Positions 16,126-23,683 of a stretch of DNA of 64,000 nucleotides are shown here, piece by piece; within the stretch, counting starts at the first letter, position 1; the number at the start of each line of letters is the position of its first letter. The DNA comes from Sphingomonadales bacterium UBA2683 (GTDB lineage: Bacteria; Pseudomonadota; Alphaproteobacteria; Sphingomonadales; Sphingomonadaceae). The stretch covers positions 369,780 to 433,779 of the forward strand of contig DELZ01000005.1 of NCBI GenBank assembly GCA_002354635.1, read 5' to 3'. The position numbers were made by a program, and so were the translations under genes. The notes beneath the pieces are model-generated. The model was not told the DNA's origin and did not search any database. It saw nothing but the letters and a program-made list of their open reading frames with translations.

Positions 16126-16905
16126 ATGGGGAAAATGAAATTTTTGATCGACCCAGTTTTGGCGCACAAAATCTTTGACGAGAAATCTGGCGGTATAACC
16201 AACTTTACGGAGGAATGGGCGAGTACAAGCGCATCTGAGGCAGCCAGCGCGCAATCGCAACGCAGCACAAAAACCATATATGCGTGGCTCAAAAATGGCC
16301 TGCCCGCATCACGTGATACCGTGTTCAGTTTTTTTGGCGCGCTCGATGTAGACCCTACCGCGATGGTTGATCTCGAAAAATCCGAAATTCCTAAAATCTT
16401 TGGAAGGTTACGCCATGCTTTTATGATGGGCGGAGTTAACGCTGGTAGCTTTCAGGCATTGTTTGATATCTATCGTCCGAGTGCGAACTGGCCTGACGAC
16501 AGTCTGTCACAGCGATTTTATTCCCGTGACTGGACAAATTTTGATTTTGATCATCCGGCAGATAAATACAAAAACGGCTATGTGACAATTACAGTACGTG
16601 GTGATGAAAGCGTATCAACTGGATGGCCACGGGCGTTTCATATCGCCTATCGTCGGCATTCAAATGCCGATGGTCTGTGGCGACCCTACGGGACAGTAGT
16701 CTGCCGCTTTGGCAAAGCCACCCTTGCTCATGAAAATGGTGATATCCAACATGTTGACATGCCACCTCAATCCAAGCACCACCTCCAGTTCAAAACCTAT
16801 TTCGGTCCTGGTCCTGCCGAATTTCGTATTGCCTGCTTACACCCGTTTGCAGGGGAAATTGAGCAATACGATGATCTCAATGTTCCGTTGTATTTTGTTG
16901 CGTAA
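16126..16905 (+). CDS. Probable HTH regulator with a large C-terminal domain
   Basis: 259 residues. The first 90 contain a helix-turn-helix-like segment (TKTIYAWLKNGLPASRDTVF followed by FGALDVDP), reminiscent of XRE domains in which a short domain chooses a named target. The remaining 170 residues are beta-rich with many aromatics (RDWTNFDFDHPADKY, RPYGTVVCRFGKA, PAEFRIACLHPFAG) and look like a ligand-binding domain; no family recognised. An internal ATG three codons in is an alternative start. A rho-independent terminator follows eight bases after the stop, so it is a single transcription unit. Confidence 0.6.
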   Translation: MGKMKFLIDPVLAHKIFDEKSGGITNFTEEWASTSASEAASAQSQRSTKTIYAWLKNGLPASRDTVFSFFGALDVDPTAMVDLEKSEIPKIFGRLRHAFMMGGVNAGSFQALFDIYRPSANWPDDSLSQRFYSRDWTNFDFDHPADKYKNGYVTITVRGDESVSTGWPRAFHIAYRRHSNADGLWRPYGTVVCRFGKATLAHENGDIQHVDMPPQSKHHLQFKTYFGPGPAEFRIACLHPFAGEIEQYDDLNVPLYFVA

Positions 16906-16912
16906 TACACAC

Positions 16913-16944
16913 AAAAAAGGCGACATATTTGCGCCGCCTTTTTC
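16913..16944 (+). terminator. Rho-independent terminator
   Basis: AAAAAGGCG pairs with CGCCTTTTT across a 12-base loop and ends in a T run; it directly follows the gene ending at 16905. Confidence 0.7.
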
Positions 16945-16986
16945 TTCTGTGAATGAACTCAACCCATAGCCGCGGTTCGGTTTCCA

Positions 16987-17127
16987 ACGTTTGAAAACGG
17001 CGACTTGCGCCTCGACGTGATTGATTTTGTGCGAGTGTGTCAATCAATCGGCTGTGATCCGCACGATGCCTTGGATGAAATATTTCCTGATCTTGCAAAA
17101 AAGCCGCCCGATCAAACATCAATTTGA
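16987..17127 (+). pseudogene. 5'-truncated XRE regulator gene
   Basis: Open frame of 46 codons with no start: TFENGDLRLDVIDFVRVC then SIGCDPHDALDEIFPDL and a stop. It equals the last part of an XRE HTH domain (the SxYExGxRRLDVVEF segment) plus tail, and resembles the intact regulator at 15563-15820 (LERGERRVDVVEF). The recognition-helix half is missing, so it cannot be functional. Confidence 0.45.
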
Positions 17128-17151
17128 TCGAACAGCTTTTGAACGTGCTTT

Positions 17152-17634
17152 TTATCCCATCGCGGCGGCCAGCAATTCAGTGGGGCCGCGTTTTACGGAC
17201 TCGGCTAAGGAAAGAGCTTCAAAAAGAACGGTGCTGCGTGGCTCGTTGTCGAAATACTTTCGAACCTTTGGCCGCAGTGGAGCCATGATTGGATAGAGAC
17301 CGATTAACGCGTCAGCTTCCTCATATTTGTTTCGATATGAGTGCTGCCGCGCAATGTTCATATCAAGGACCGGAGCATTCTCAGCCGTTTTGGCCAGCGT
17401 AGCAATGACCTGTCTGGTGTGTTTGCCTTTACGCTGAGCATTAAACAATGTCTCGGTAATCACCACGCTGGGCGCAAATTCCTCGATTAACTGACGGACA
17501 AAGTCGGCGGCATAGGTGAGATCGCTGTATGCCTTGCCGGACATTTTCCAATACAGTATCTCATCGCCGTCCATGTACACCGCGCCAACGCGGCGATAGG
17601 CAGCGGCGAACGCCAGATAACTAAGACCCTCCAT
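17152..17634 (-). CDS. RuvC/RNase H-fold-like protein
   Basis: 160 residues. The order of elements suggests an RNase H-like nuclease fold: an opening strand pair (YLAFAAAYRRVGAVYMDGDEILYW), a helix, a strand ending in an acidic residue (SVVITETLFN) and a late EEADAL helix. The first catalytic Asp expected in the opening strand is not visible (AFAAAY), so activity is doubtful. The start overlaps the preceding HTH gene by 14 bases, a coupled pair. The pair diverges from the TraG-type ATPase at 18288. RuvC-like proteins occur near mobile-element processing genes, but the assignment is by pattern. Confidence 0.5.
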   Translation of the reverse strand: MEGLSYLAFAAAYRRVGAVYMDGDEILYWKMSGKAYSDLTYAADFVRQLIEEFAPSVVITETLFNAQRKGKHTRQVIATLAKTAENAPVLDMNIARQHSYRNKYEEADALIGLYPIMAPLRPKVRKYFDNEPRSTVLFEALSLAESVKRGPTELLAAAMG

Positions 17635-17974
17635 CGTCTGACCTTAGATCACCGATCAATTGGCCGTGCAGACGTTTTAGGGTATTCTCGCGGTTAAAGC
17701 GGGAGGCTTTCTCTTTGCTATCGCTATCTAGCGAAGGCATTTGTTGAAATAGCTCCTTCTTTGCTAATGTCCTGATCGCCTTGTAGAGGCTGTCAAAGGA
17801 ACGATTATAGATGAGCGAAATCTTGCAGATTTCGAGCAAACTCGGCGGACGTTTGCCTGACTCGAACATGGCAATCTCCGGTTGACCGAGTTCAAGCAAG
17901 GTTCCGATATCTTTAGTGGATAATCCCGCCTTGCGGCGAGCGGCGCACAAATCGTGCGCAAATTGGGTGTGCAT
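17621..17974 (-). CDS. XRE-family regulator
   Basis: 117 residues. N-terminal Cro/CI helix-turn-helix: AHDLCAARRKAGLSTKDIGT, then LELGQPEIAMFESGKRPPSL. A basic, charged C-terminal tail of 50 residues follows. It is translationally coupled to the RuvC-like gene. Its upstream region holds the CTAGGGCGCA inverted pair and the nested hairpin, which it may bind to control itself and the divergent TraG-type ATPase. Confidence 0.75.
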   Translation of the reverse strand: MHTQFAHDLCAARRKAGLSTKDIGTLLELGQPEIAMFESGKRPPSLLEICKISLIYNRSFDSLYKAIRTLAKKELFQQMPSLDSDSKEKASRFNRENTLKRLHGQLIGDLRSDDGGS

Positions 17975-18035
17975 ATTTTACGATTAAATTTAACTAATAA
18001 CACTGCCTCAGCTTAATCCGTCTCGCCTCCACCGA

Positions 18036-18079
18036 CTAGGGCGCACAAGCCGCCCCATTTTATTATTTTTGCGCCCTAG
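18036..18079. repeat. Inverted pair of CTAGGGCGCA motifs
   Basis: CTAGGGCGCA at 18036-18045 and its reverse complement TGCGCCCTAG at 18070-18079 can form a 10-bp stem over 24 bases. Further copies lie at 18248, 19466 and 21193, all around the TraG-type ATPase and recombinase genes. Confidence 0.6.
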
Positions 18080-18088
18080 ACAATCACG

Positions 18089-18165
18089 ACCACCTATGCG
18101 GTATGTGCTGATGAGGTGCCGGATAGGTGGAACCTATCCGGTCTCTGCAATACCGCATTGGTGGT
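18089..18165. repeat. 77-bp nested inverted repeat (cruciform or structured RNA)
   Basis: Outer arms ACCACCTATGCGGTAT (18089-18104) and ATACCGCATTGGTGGT (18150-18165) pair at 15 of 16 positions. Inside them CCGGATAGGT (18119-18128) and ACCTATCCGG (18132-18141) form a perfect 10-bp stem with a 3-base loop. It lies in the intergenic region between a divergent regulator and a TraG-type ATPase. It could be an origin of transfer or replication, a recombination site or a regulatory RNA. Confidence 0.65.
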
Positions 18166-18247
18166 TAGTTGAGGGGTAAGCGTTGGAGTATAGGCAGATT
18201 AGCGCGTTTCGCGTGGCCAATGCTAGAGAGCACGGAACCACCTAAAA

Positions 18248-18255
18248 CGCCCTAG
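18248..18255 (-). repeat. CTAGGGCG motif copy
   Basis: CGCCCTAG on the plus strand, 33 bases before the ATPase start; matches the first eight bases of the 10-base motif. Confidence 0.45.
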
Positions 18256-18287
18256 CCTCAAATCAGTCCTTACCGTTCAATGAAGCA

Positions 18288-19451
18288 ATGTCTTCATTCC
18301 ACAATCCCGTCACCCAGCTTGGCACTGCTTATCACCGCTATGGCGACAAGCCATTTGGCATCTACCAGAGCGACCGCCAGAGCCATATCTATCTAATTGG
18401 TCAGACCGGCACGGGAAAATCCACCCTACTCGGAACTATGGCCACGCAAGACGCAGCACAAGGACAAGGCTTTTGCCTGATTGACCCGCACGGCGATCTA
18501 GCCTTGCACCTGCATAACAATATCACTGCCGATCATATCTATTGGAACGTATCAGATCCCCAGAGTCCTTTTGGGTATAACCCATTGACCCGCGTTCCAG
18601 CCCATTTACGACCATTGGTTGCATCCGGTTTTATCGAAACACTCAAAAAACAATGGGCGGATAGCTGGGGAGCGCGGATGGAGCATCTATTGCGCTACGC
18701 CGTCCTGGCCCTCTTGGAACAGCCACTGGCAGATATCCGCGACATCAGCCGGTTGTTTTTAGAAACCGAGTTCAGGCGCAACCTCGTGGCGCGGATCAGT
18801 GACCCGCAGGTGCGCACCTTCTGGACGGTTGAATTTCCCAAGATGAAATATCTGACCGCCATTGATGGCGTTGCGCCAATTAACAACAAGCTCGGTGCAT
18901 TCTTGGCGCACCCGCTGGTGCGCAAGGCCGTCTGCACACCGAAAGAGCCGCTGCGATTTCGGCAGATCATGGATGACGGGAAAATATTGATCGTCAATTT
19001 GGCAAAGGGTCAGATTGGAAACGACAATGCCAATGTGCTGGGCGGCTTGCTGGTTTCCAACATTATGAACGCCGCTTTCACGCGCCACGATACGCCAGAA
19101 GCACAGCGTCGGCCGTTTTTCCTCTATGTTGATGAGTTCCACAATTTCACCACCACAGCATTTGCCGACATGCTGTCAGAAAGCCGTAAATATGCCTTAG
19201 GATTATGCTTAAGCCAGCAACATAGCTCACAGACCGAACCACCCGTTTTTGACGCTGTGATGGGGAATGTGGGGACGATGATAGCCTTGCGGGTGGGAGC
19301 CAAGGATGCACCGATCATGGCTCGGCAGTTTGGTAATATTGCTGCTGAGCATTTTGTGACTCTGCCGAATTATCACGGGTTTATCCAATTGTTCGTGCAA
19401 GGAAGGAAAATGCCAGCATTTTCCTTTCAAACTAGGCCGCCCCTCCCGTAA
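18288..19451 (+). CDS. TraG/HerA-type DNA-translocase ATPase
   Basis: 387 residues. P-loop ATPase with Walker A GQTGTGKS at 38-45, the FCLIDPHGDLA strand, Walker B FFLYVDEFHNF and the following LSQQHSSQ sensor. This matches the soluble motor of type IV coupling proteins and related plasmid or ICE DNA translocases. It lacks the N-terminal membrane helices of VirD4 and is shorter than most TraG proteins. It begins after a long structured intergenic region and is flanked by CTAGGGCGCA motifs on both sides. The next genes in the same direction are a 49-residue protein and a serine recombinase. No relaxase is nearby, so DNA pumping during element excision, segregation or double-strand transfer is a possible role. 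Confidence 0.8.
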   Translation: MSSFHNPVTQLGTAYHRYGDKPFGIYQSDRQSHIYLIGQTGTGKSTLLGTMATQDAAQGQGFCLIDPHGDLALHLHNNITADHIYWNVSDPQSPFGYNPLTRVPAHLRPLVASGFIETLKKQWADSWGARMEHLLRYAVLALLEQPLADIRDISRLFLETEFRRNLVARISDPQVRTFWTVEFPKMKYLTAIDGVAPINNKLGAFLAHPLVRKAVCTPKEPLRFRQIMDDGKILIVNLAKGQIGNDNANVLGGLLVSNIMNAAFTRHDTPEAQRRPFFLYVDEFHNFTTTAFADMLSESRKYALGLCLSQQHSSQTEPPVFDAVMGNVGTMIALRVGAKDAPIMARQFGNIAAEHFVTLPNYHGFIQLFVQGRKMPAFSFQTRPPLP

Positions 19452-19465
19452 TTTGGGGCGTCCGG

Positions 19466-19475
19466 TGCGCCCTAG
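19466..19475 (-). repeat. CTAGGGCGCA motif copy
   Basis: TGCGCCCTAG on the plus strand, 14 bases after the ATPase stop and 32 before the next start; exact match. Confidence 0.5.
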
Positions 19476-19507
19476 TTTGAATTTTCACGGAGCGATAAGA
19501 TTACCCC

Positions 19508-19657
19508 ATGACCGAACGTGATTATCTTGAAGAATATCTACAGCTTTGCAAACGTATCTATGAACGCAAGGTTTTGGATGGCACATGGCCATGGCCCGAA
19601 GATTCGCCAAATTCTCATATTGTGTTAGATTCGGATGATAATTCTGAAAATTCATGA
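19508..19657 (+). CDS. 49-residue acidic protein coupled to the serine recombinase
   Basis: Begins MTERDYLEEYLQLCKRIYER and ends in an acidic tail (LDSDDNSENS). The stop overlaps the recombinase start as ATGA, so translation is coupled. It could be a recombination directionality factor or an accessory protein; no homologue is recognised. A central WPWP segment is distinctive. Confidence 0.6.
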   Translation: MTERDYLEEYLQLCKRIYERKVLDGTWPWPEDSPNSHIVLDSDDNSENS

Positions 19658-21219
19658 AAAGTTGTTTTGGGTACGTCCGCGTCTCCACCATCAAGCAGGG
19701 TGATGGTGTCTCCCTACAGGCACAAAAAGATGCCATTATGGCCTTTGCGAGTCGCAACAATATCAACATCACCAAATGGTTTGAAGAAAAAGAAACCGCT
19801 GCGAAAAAAGGTCGACCAATTTTCAATGCGATGGTTTCGGAATTGAAGCGCGGTAAGGCGCGCGGTGTTGTCATTCATAAGATCGACCGCTTCGCCCGCA
19901 ACTACACCGATTGGGGCAAGATATCCGACCTCGCTGATAGTGGCGTGGAAATTCTGACCGCCACCGAGAGTTACGATTTCAATACCTATGGTGGCCGGAT
20001 GGCAGCGGACTTCCAGCAGGTCGTAGCAGCTAACTACATTCGCAACTTACGCGATGAGATCAAGAAAGGGCAGAACGGGCAACTCAAAAATGGACTCTAT
20101 CCGTTTGGAGCGCCTATCGGCTACTTAAATGCTGGCGGCGGCAAACCGAAGGTGCCTGATCCAGAACGCGGTCCGCTCGTGCGACTGGCTTTTGAACTCT
20201 ATTCGACCGGCCAGTATTCCTATCGCCCGTTGCTAAAAGAATTGAAACGACGGGGGCTGCGTAACAAAAGCGGTAAGTCGCTGTCGCTATGTGGCTTGGA
20301 AACACTGATCAAGAACCCGTTTTATTGCGGGATCATTCACATCAAACGCACCGGACAGACGTTCAACGGTATTCACGAACCCCTCATTTCCGTAGCATTG
20401 TTTCAGCGCGTTCAAGATGTGCGCACCAGTCGCACGAGCAAGCAGATCACGCGACACAACCATACCTACCGTGGCCTGTTTCGGTGCGGCGAATGTGGCG
20501 GAGCAATGGTGCCGGAACTCCAAAAAGGCCACGTTTATTATCGTTGCAAACTGATGGGATGCCCGACCAAGACTGTTCGCGAGGAAGTGTTGGAAGCCGA
20601 AGTTACCCGCTGCCTCGAACACATCAAGCTGACCAAAAGCGATGTCGCTCTAGCAGCCCGACAAATTAGGAAATGGATGGGAGAAAAACGACAAACAATC
20701 TCTGACAGCGCGGCTCAGCTCCGTCTTGCCAATATTCGCGATCGCATAGACAGCTTGACCGACGCCTTGATTGATAAACTGATCGATAAAGAAACTTTCA
20801 ACTTGAAAAAAGCAAAGCTCGCTTTGGAAGAGGCGCAGGCGCTGGAAGATCAGCAGAGAACAGTGACTTTGCAGCAAAAAGCTGACAATTTACGCACATT
20901 GGCCGAACTGGTGATTAGCCTTGCGCAGACATACGTTTTTGGGAAAACCGACGAAAAGCGCCATCTAGTCGAAATGGCCACGTCGAACCGGCGAGTGTCA
21001 GGGAAAAACGTATATTTAGAGCCAGCAAGTTGGGTCCTGGAGGTCCAAAATGCCATTGCTGTCCTCTGTTGTGCAGAAGCCCCGGACAAAAGCCGAACTT
21101 TCGGTGATCTAAATATGCTTTTTGAAGAATCAGAACTGCCTACCAGAGAACAACTCTGTGAAAATAATATAGCATCGACAACACCAGAAAAACTAGGGCG
21201 CTCACATTTGAGGGAATAA
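19654..21219 (+). CDS. Large serine recombinase, copy 1
   Basis: 521 residues. N-terminal resolvase catalytic domain with Ser11 in YVRVSTIKQGDG and the arginine motif KIDRFARN. Next come the recombinase domain (about 150-270, GAPIGYLN ... NPFYCGII), a zinc ribbon (FRCGECGGAMV ... CKLMGCP) and a C-terminal coiled-coil region. This is the layout of phage and ICE integrases of the phiC31/TnpX class. It cuts DNA through a 5'-phosphoserine link and needs short attachment sites. It shares little with the second recombinase at 23684 beyond the family motifs. A CTAGGGCGCT motif lies inside its last codons and two CATTTGAG repeats follow, one of them overlapping its stop. Its own attachment site is not identified. 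Confidence 0.9.
   Translation: MKSCFGYVRVSTIKQGDGVSLQAQKDAIMAFASRNNINITKWFEEKETAAKKGRPIFNAMVSELKRGKARGVVIHKIDRFARNYTDWGKISDLADSGVEILTATESYDFNTYGGRMAADFQQVVAANYIRNLRDEIKKGQNGQLKNGLYPFGAPIGYLNAGGGKPKVPDPERGPLVRLAFELYSTGQYSYRPLLKELKRRGLRNKSGKSLSLCGLETLIKNPFYCGIIHIKRTGQTFNGIHEPLISVALFQRVQDVRTSRTSKQITRHNHTYRGLFRCGECGGAMVPELQKGHVYYRCKLMGCPTKTVREEVLEAEVTRCLEHIKLTKSDVALAARQIRKWMGEKRQTISDSAAQLRLANIRDRIDSLTDALIDKLIDKETFNLKKAKLALEEAQALEDQQRTVTLQQKADNLRTLAELVISLAQTYVFGKTDEKRHLVEMATSNRRVSGKNVYLEPASWVLEVQNAIAVLCCAEAPDKSRTFGDLNMLFEESELPTREQLCENNIASTTPEKLGRSHLRE
21193..21202 (+). repeat. CTAGGGCGC motif copy
   Basis: CTAGGGCGCT within the last codons of the serine recombinase; nine of ten bases match the motif at 18036. 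Confidence 0.45.
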
Positions 21220-21292
21220 ATACATTTGATTCCCCAGGGTGTTCTCAAGGCAGATTCGTACGCTCGGTTGACCGTGCATTTGAGAGAATACA
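21205..21292. repeat. Pair of imperfect direct repeats after the recombinase
   Basis: CATTTGAGGGAATAAA (21205-21220) and CATTTGAGAGAATACA (21277-21292) match at 14 of 16 bases; position at the recombinase 3' end suggests possible attachment-site or regulatory use. Confidence 0.3.
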
Positions 21293-21344
21293 CGGGCAAT
21301 CATTGTGGCAATTAAGAACACGATTACGCGCAACCAAATTGGCG

Positions 21345-21515
21345 CTACGCTAAATCGTCAGTTTTCAACGGTCCGTATGCATATAGATGATGATAGCCGT
21401 AAAACACTATCCCATCTGGGAATGCGCCACGGTATTTTCGTCTCAAGATTGCATGGACACGTTTCTCGGTGCCGTCGCCCCTTTGGACGCTGTCTTTTCT
21501 TTTAGTCTTGCTCAT
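21345..21515 (-). CDS. Possible small basic protein
   Basis: 56 residues starting MSKTKRKDSVQRGDG with AAGG eight bases before the ATG. The composition is basic at the N-terminus and aromatic at the end (FYGYHHLYAYG). No family recognised. A competing plus-strand frame (21305-21505) covers the same bases without a better signal, so only one, or neither, is real. Confidence 0.28.
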   Translation of the reverse strand: MSKTKRKDSVQRGDGTEKRVHAILRRKYRGAFPDGIVFYGYHHLYAYGPLKTDDLA

Positions 21516-21562
21516 ATCTTATACCTTCTGAAGTGAGGACTAAATATGAGAGCGACTTCCAT

Positions 21563-21591
21563 TTGACATGGTCACACTGATTTGCTACTCT
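21563..21591 (+). promoter_or_regulatory. Near-consensus sigma70-type promoter
   Basis: TTGACA at 21563-21568 and TACTCT at 21586-21591 are separated by 17 bases; no gene starts downstream before the terminator at 21677. Confidence 0.5.
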
Positions 21592-21597
21592 TTAAAG

Positions 21598-21710
21598 AGT
21601 CATTTAAAGCGGTGTTAAGCCGCCCCCAACACCAAACTTTCCTACTTGCTTGGTATTGGTAATATGACCCATATATGGCCCTGAGTCAATCTGACTCGGG
21701 GCCTTTTGCT
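21598..21710 (+). ncRNA. Candidate small RNA of about 113 nt
   Basis: A -35/-10 pair with 17-base spacing is followed by a non-coding stretch. It contains an internal stem (GGTGTT with AACACC) and ends in a strong rho-independent terminator. No open frame with a ribosome-binding site lies between. The transcript would start near 21598. It may be a regulatory or antisense RNA of the mobile element; no known RNA family is recognised. Confidence 0.42.
21677..21710 (+). terminator. Strong rho-independent terminator
   Basis: GGCCCTGAGTCA (21677-21688) pairs with TGACTCGGGGCC (21692-21703), 11 of 12 Watson-Crick plus one GT, loop of three, then TTTT. Confidence 0.82.
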
Positions 21711-21854
21711 TTTGTCGCTAATGAAATTATAACCAGTATTTCATTGCTCGTCGCATGATTCTAGGGGGCAGTCAGGAGCGGGGAGCGGGAATTTAGCAAA
21801 AGTATCAATCATGTACGGCGAACTGAAAAAATGACCGATGCCCACATAAAGTAT

Positions 21855-22064
21855 TTATCTCTGATCGATTGGGATCAGCTCTTGCAGGACCCAGTCAAAT
21901 TTAGGACTAAATAGCGCTAACGGCGCGTCTGTACCGTTTTTCCGCATTTCATGACCAGTTCGTAGCGAGAATGCATGCGAATGAAGCATTGTACCATTAT
22001 CCTCAAGGTGAGACACTAATGTTGAGTAGCCTCCGCCCAACTCGACAATTGTCCTCTGCCACAT
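21855..22064 (-). CDS. Possible 69-residue protein
   Basis: Frame begins MWQRTIVELGGGYSTLV and ends FDWVLQELIPIDQR. The residue pattern looks protein-like, but there is no clear ribosome-binding site and no family is recognised. It may be the surviving end of a longer gene. Confidence 0.3.
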   Translation of the reverse strand: MWQRTIVELGGGYSTLVSHLEDNGTMLHSHAFSLRTGHEMRKNGTDAPLALFSPKFDWVLQELIPIDQR

Positions 22065-22118
22065 TGCTTTTTGAGTTGATAAATGCTCAATATCGCATTC
22101 TGGATAAGGGGTAGTTCG

Positions 22119-22511
22119 ATGGATGAAAAAGTCATTGCGGAGGGCATTGTTGGAATTGGGCGGGGTTTTTGTTTTTCAAAAAAGCGTTTATTTATATACA
22201 AGAATAGTCAAGATATTAGTGTGCCTCTAACTGACATTAGTGATGTCCATATCTATATCAAAAACTCCTGGGGGTTTGTGATATTTTTAGCGATTGTTGC
22301 ATTTTTCTCATTTTCTAACGGATACTATATTTTGGGGGCGATAAGCACTGTTTTAGGCTTTCTGTCATTCAAATATCTAACAAGTGATAACATCCTAATC
22401 TATGAGAATGGAAATTCGGAACCATATAGTTTCGATTTAAGTCGAAAGGAAGCATCAGAACTAAAACAATCTTTAGGGAAGCTGGAAGATATAAATGTCA
22501 TCATCCATTGA
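22119..22511 (+). CDS. Small two-helix membrane protein
   Basis: From ATG 22119 (AAGGGG eight bases upstream) it encodes 130 residues; an upstream ATG at 22083 is less supported. Two adjacent membrane helices are in the middle (GFVIFLAIVAFFSFSNGYYI, then ILGAISTVLGFLSF). Polar beta-rich segments flank them, a layout like PH-domain-like membrane proteins (YdbT/YcxB style). Codon use is AT-rich, as in the rest of the island. Function unknown. Confidence 0.55.
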   Translation: MDEKVIAEGIVGIGRGFCFSKKRLFIYKNSQDISVPLTDISDVHIYIKNSWGFVIFLAIVAFFSFSNGYYILGAISTVLGFLSFKYLTSDNILIYENGNSEPYSFDLSRKEASELKQSLGKLEDINVIIH

Positions 22512-22664
22512 GGTATCTAAAATAATTATCAAATCTCCAGCGTATAAATGGTTGTGAACTATCGGAAGATGCATTCATAAAGTGTTGGTGACTATCGACA
22601 GAAAATTCATAATGGTATAGCCACTTGTATTATAGAGAATGTGAAGAACCAGAAGGAGAGAGGT

Positions 22665-22847
22665 ATGTCGAATTGTAAATTTTGCGGTGGAAGCGGTAGA
22701 TGTAAGCCATGCAACGGCACTGGTGATGGAAAAAGCGTTACACCCCATCCGTCAAAGCAATTGCAACGTGGCGGTGGCGAAGTAGTGTGTCCTGGATGCA
22801 ATGGGAGTGGAACTTGTTCAGGTTGTAATGGAACGGGCAAAGATTAA
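22665..22847 (+). CDS. DnaJ-type cysteine-rich zinc-binding mini-protein
   Basis: 60 residues from ATG 22665 with AAGGAGAG upstream. It consists of four CxxCxGxG-like knuckles (CKFCGGSG, CKPCNGTG, CPGCNGSG, CSGCNGTG), the zinc-binding repeat of the DnaJ central domain, without any J domain. It should bind two zinc ions. Stand-alone proteins like this act as small chaperone-like or redox factors, but the role here is unknown. Confidence 0.7.
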   Translation: MSNCKFCGGSGRCKPCNGTGDGKSVTPHPSKQLQRGGGEVVCPGCNGSGTCSGCNGTGKD

Positions 22848-22851
22848 TTGT

Positions 22852-23121
22852 TTAAACTAACCGGTTCAACATAAGCTGGAAGGCGGCAAGACGTGATCGT
22901 GCAGATTTGCTCATATTTGAATGATAGGGCACGCCCTCAAATTCTTGGAAGATATTAGCTTGCTGCATTTCAAGCTCAATGTGATTTTCTAGAAAATGTT
23001 TCACCTGATCTTGACTGGTGAAGTTTGAAGAAGCTGATTCAACAAGAGAAAACGCTTGGTCTGCAAAACCTTCAGGGTCATTTTCTATTTCCTTTGGCAA
23101 AAGGATTTGATCGATTTTCAT
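22852..23121 (-). CDS. Hypothetical 89-residue protein
   Basis: Begins MKIDQILLPKEIENDPEGF and is acidic and helical, ending in SARSRLAAFQLMLNRLV. No signal, membrane helix or known motif. It converges on the cysteine-rich gene with four bases between stops. Confidence 0.5.
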   Translation of the reverse strand: MKIDQILLPKEIENDPEGFADQAFSLVESASSNFTSQDQVKHFLENHIELEMQQANIFQEFEGVPYHSNMSKSARSRLAAFQLMLNRLV

Positions 23122-23216
23122 TGTAATAATATATCACGAAAATTTAGGATGAGCAAAGAAAAGGACAATCATATGTTCAACCTTTGGAATCTTAGTTATT
23201 TAATAGCGCGCCGAAA

Positions 23217-23519
23217 TTACTCGCACCCAACCCCATCATTATCGTGATCTAGGTGCGATCCATATCCCGGCTGTCCCAGGCGCACTGGAGCAGCTCCAGC
23301 ATCACGAGCCGCTGTGCAGTTTGGGTAATAGGTCGATCCATTGGAACGTTTCACCGCTTGCGGCCGAGCATTACCGCCGTGACAATGCCGCCCGCCGTTC
23401 TTACGATCATTATGACATCCATCCGCAGCCGTGCGCCCACCGTGTGCAAACGAAGGGCTGGTAAGAACTGGTTGTCCCAGACTCAATATTCCTATCGTCG
23501 CTAACACAATAATCCGCAT
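23217..23519 (-). CDS. Secreted excalibur-domain protein, copy 2
   Basis: 100 residues. Signal peptide ending near SFA, then GGRTAADGCHNDRKNGGRHC, followed by an excalibur domain (YYPNCTAARDAG ... DHDNDGVGCE). The mature part is nearly identical in protein sequence to copy 1 at 10284-10586, while the leaders differ. It sits in inverse orientation 13 kb away. Both lie inside the island, so they probably arose by duplication or by joining of related elements. Confidence 0.75.
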   Translation of the reverse strand: MRIIVLATIGILSLGQPVLTSPSFAHGGRTAADGCHNDRKNGGRHCHGGNARPQAVKRSNGSTYYPNCTAARDAGAAPVRLGQPGYGSHLDHDNDGVGCE

Positions 23520-23683
23520 GGAATTCTTCTACCGGATTAACTGTGAAATTTTAATCATTATCTCGAAGGCGTCCATTGTTGTCCGAAATTGTCAAGGAAA
23601 AACAGCCAAAAACCAGTCTAAACACTGACTCAACTCGACTCATTTCCATTGAGCACCAATAGCTGAACGCTTAGACCGGACGG

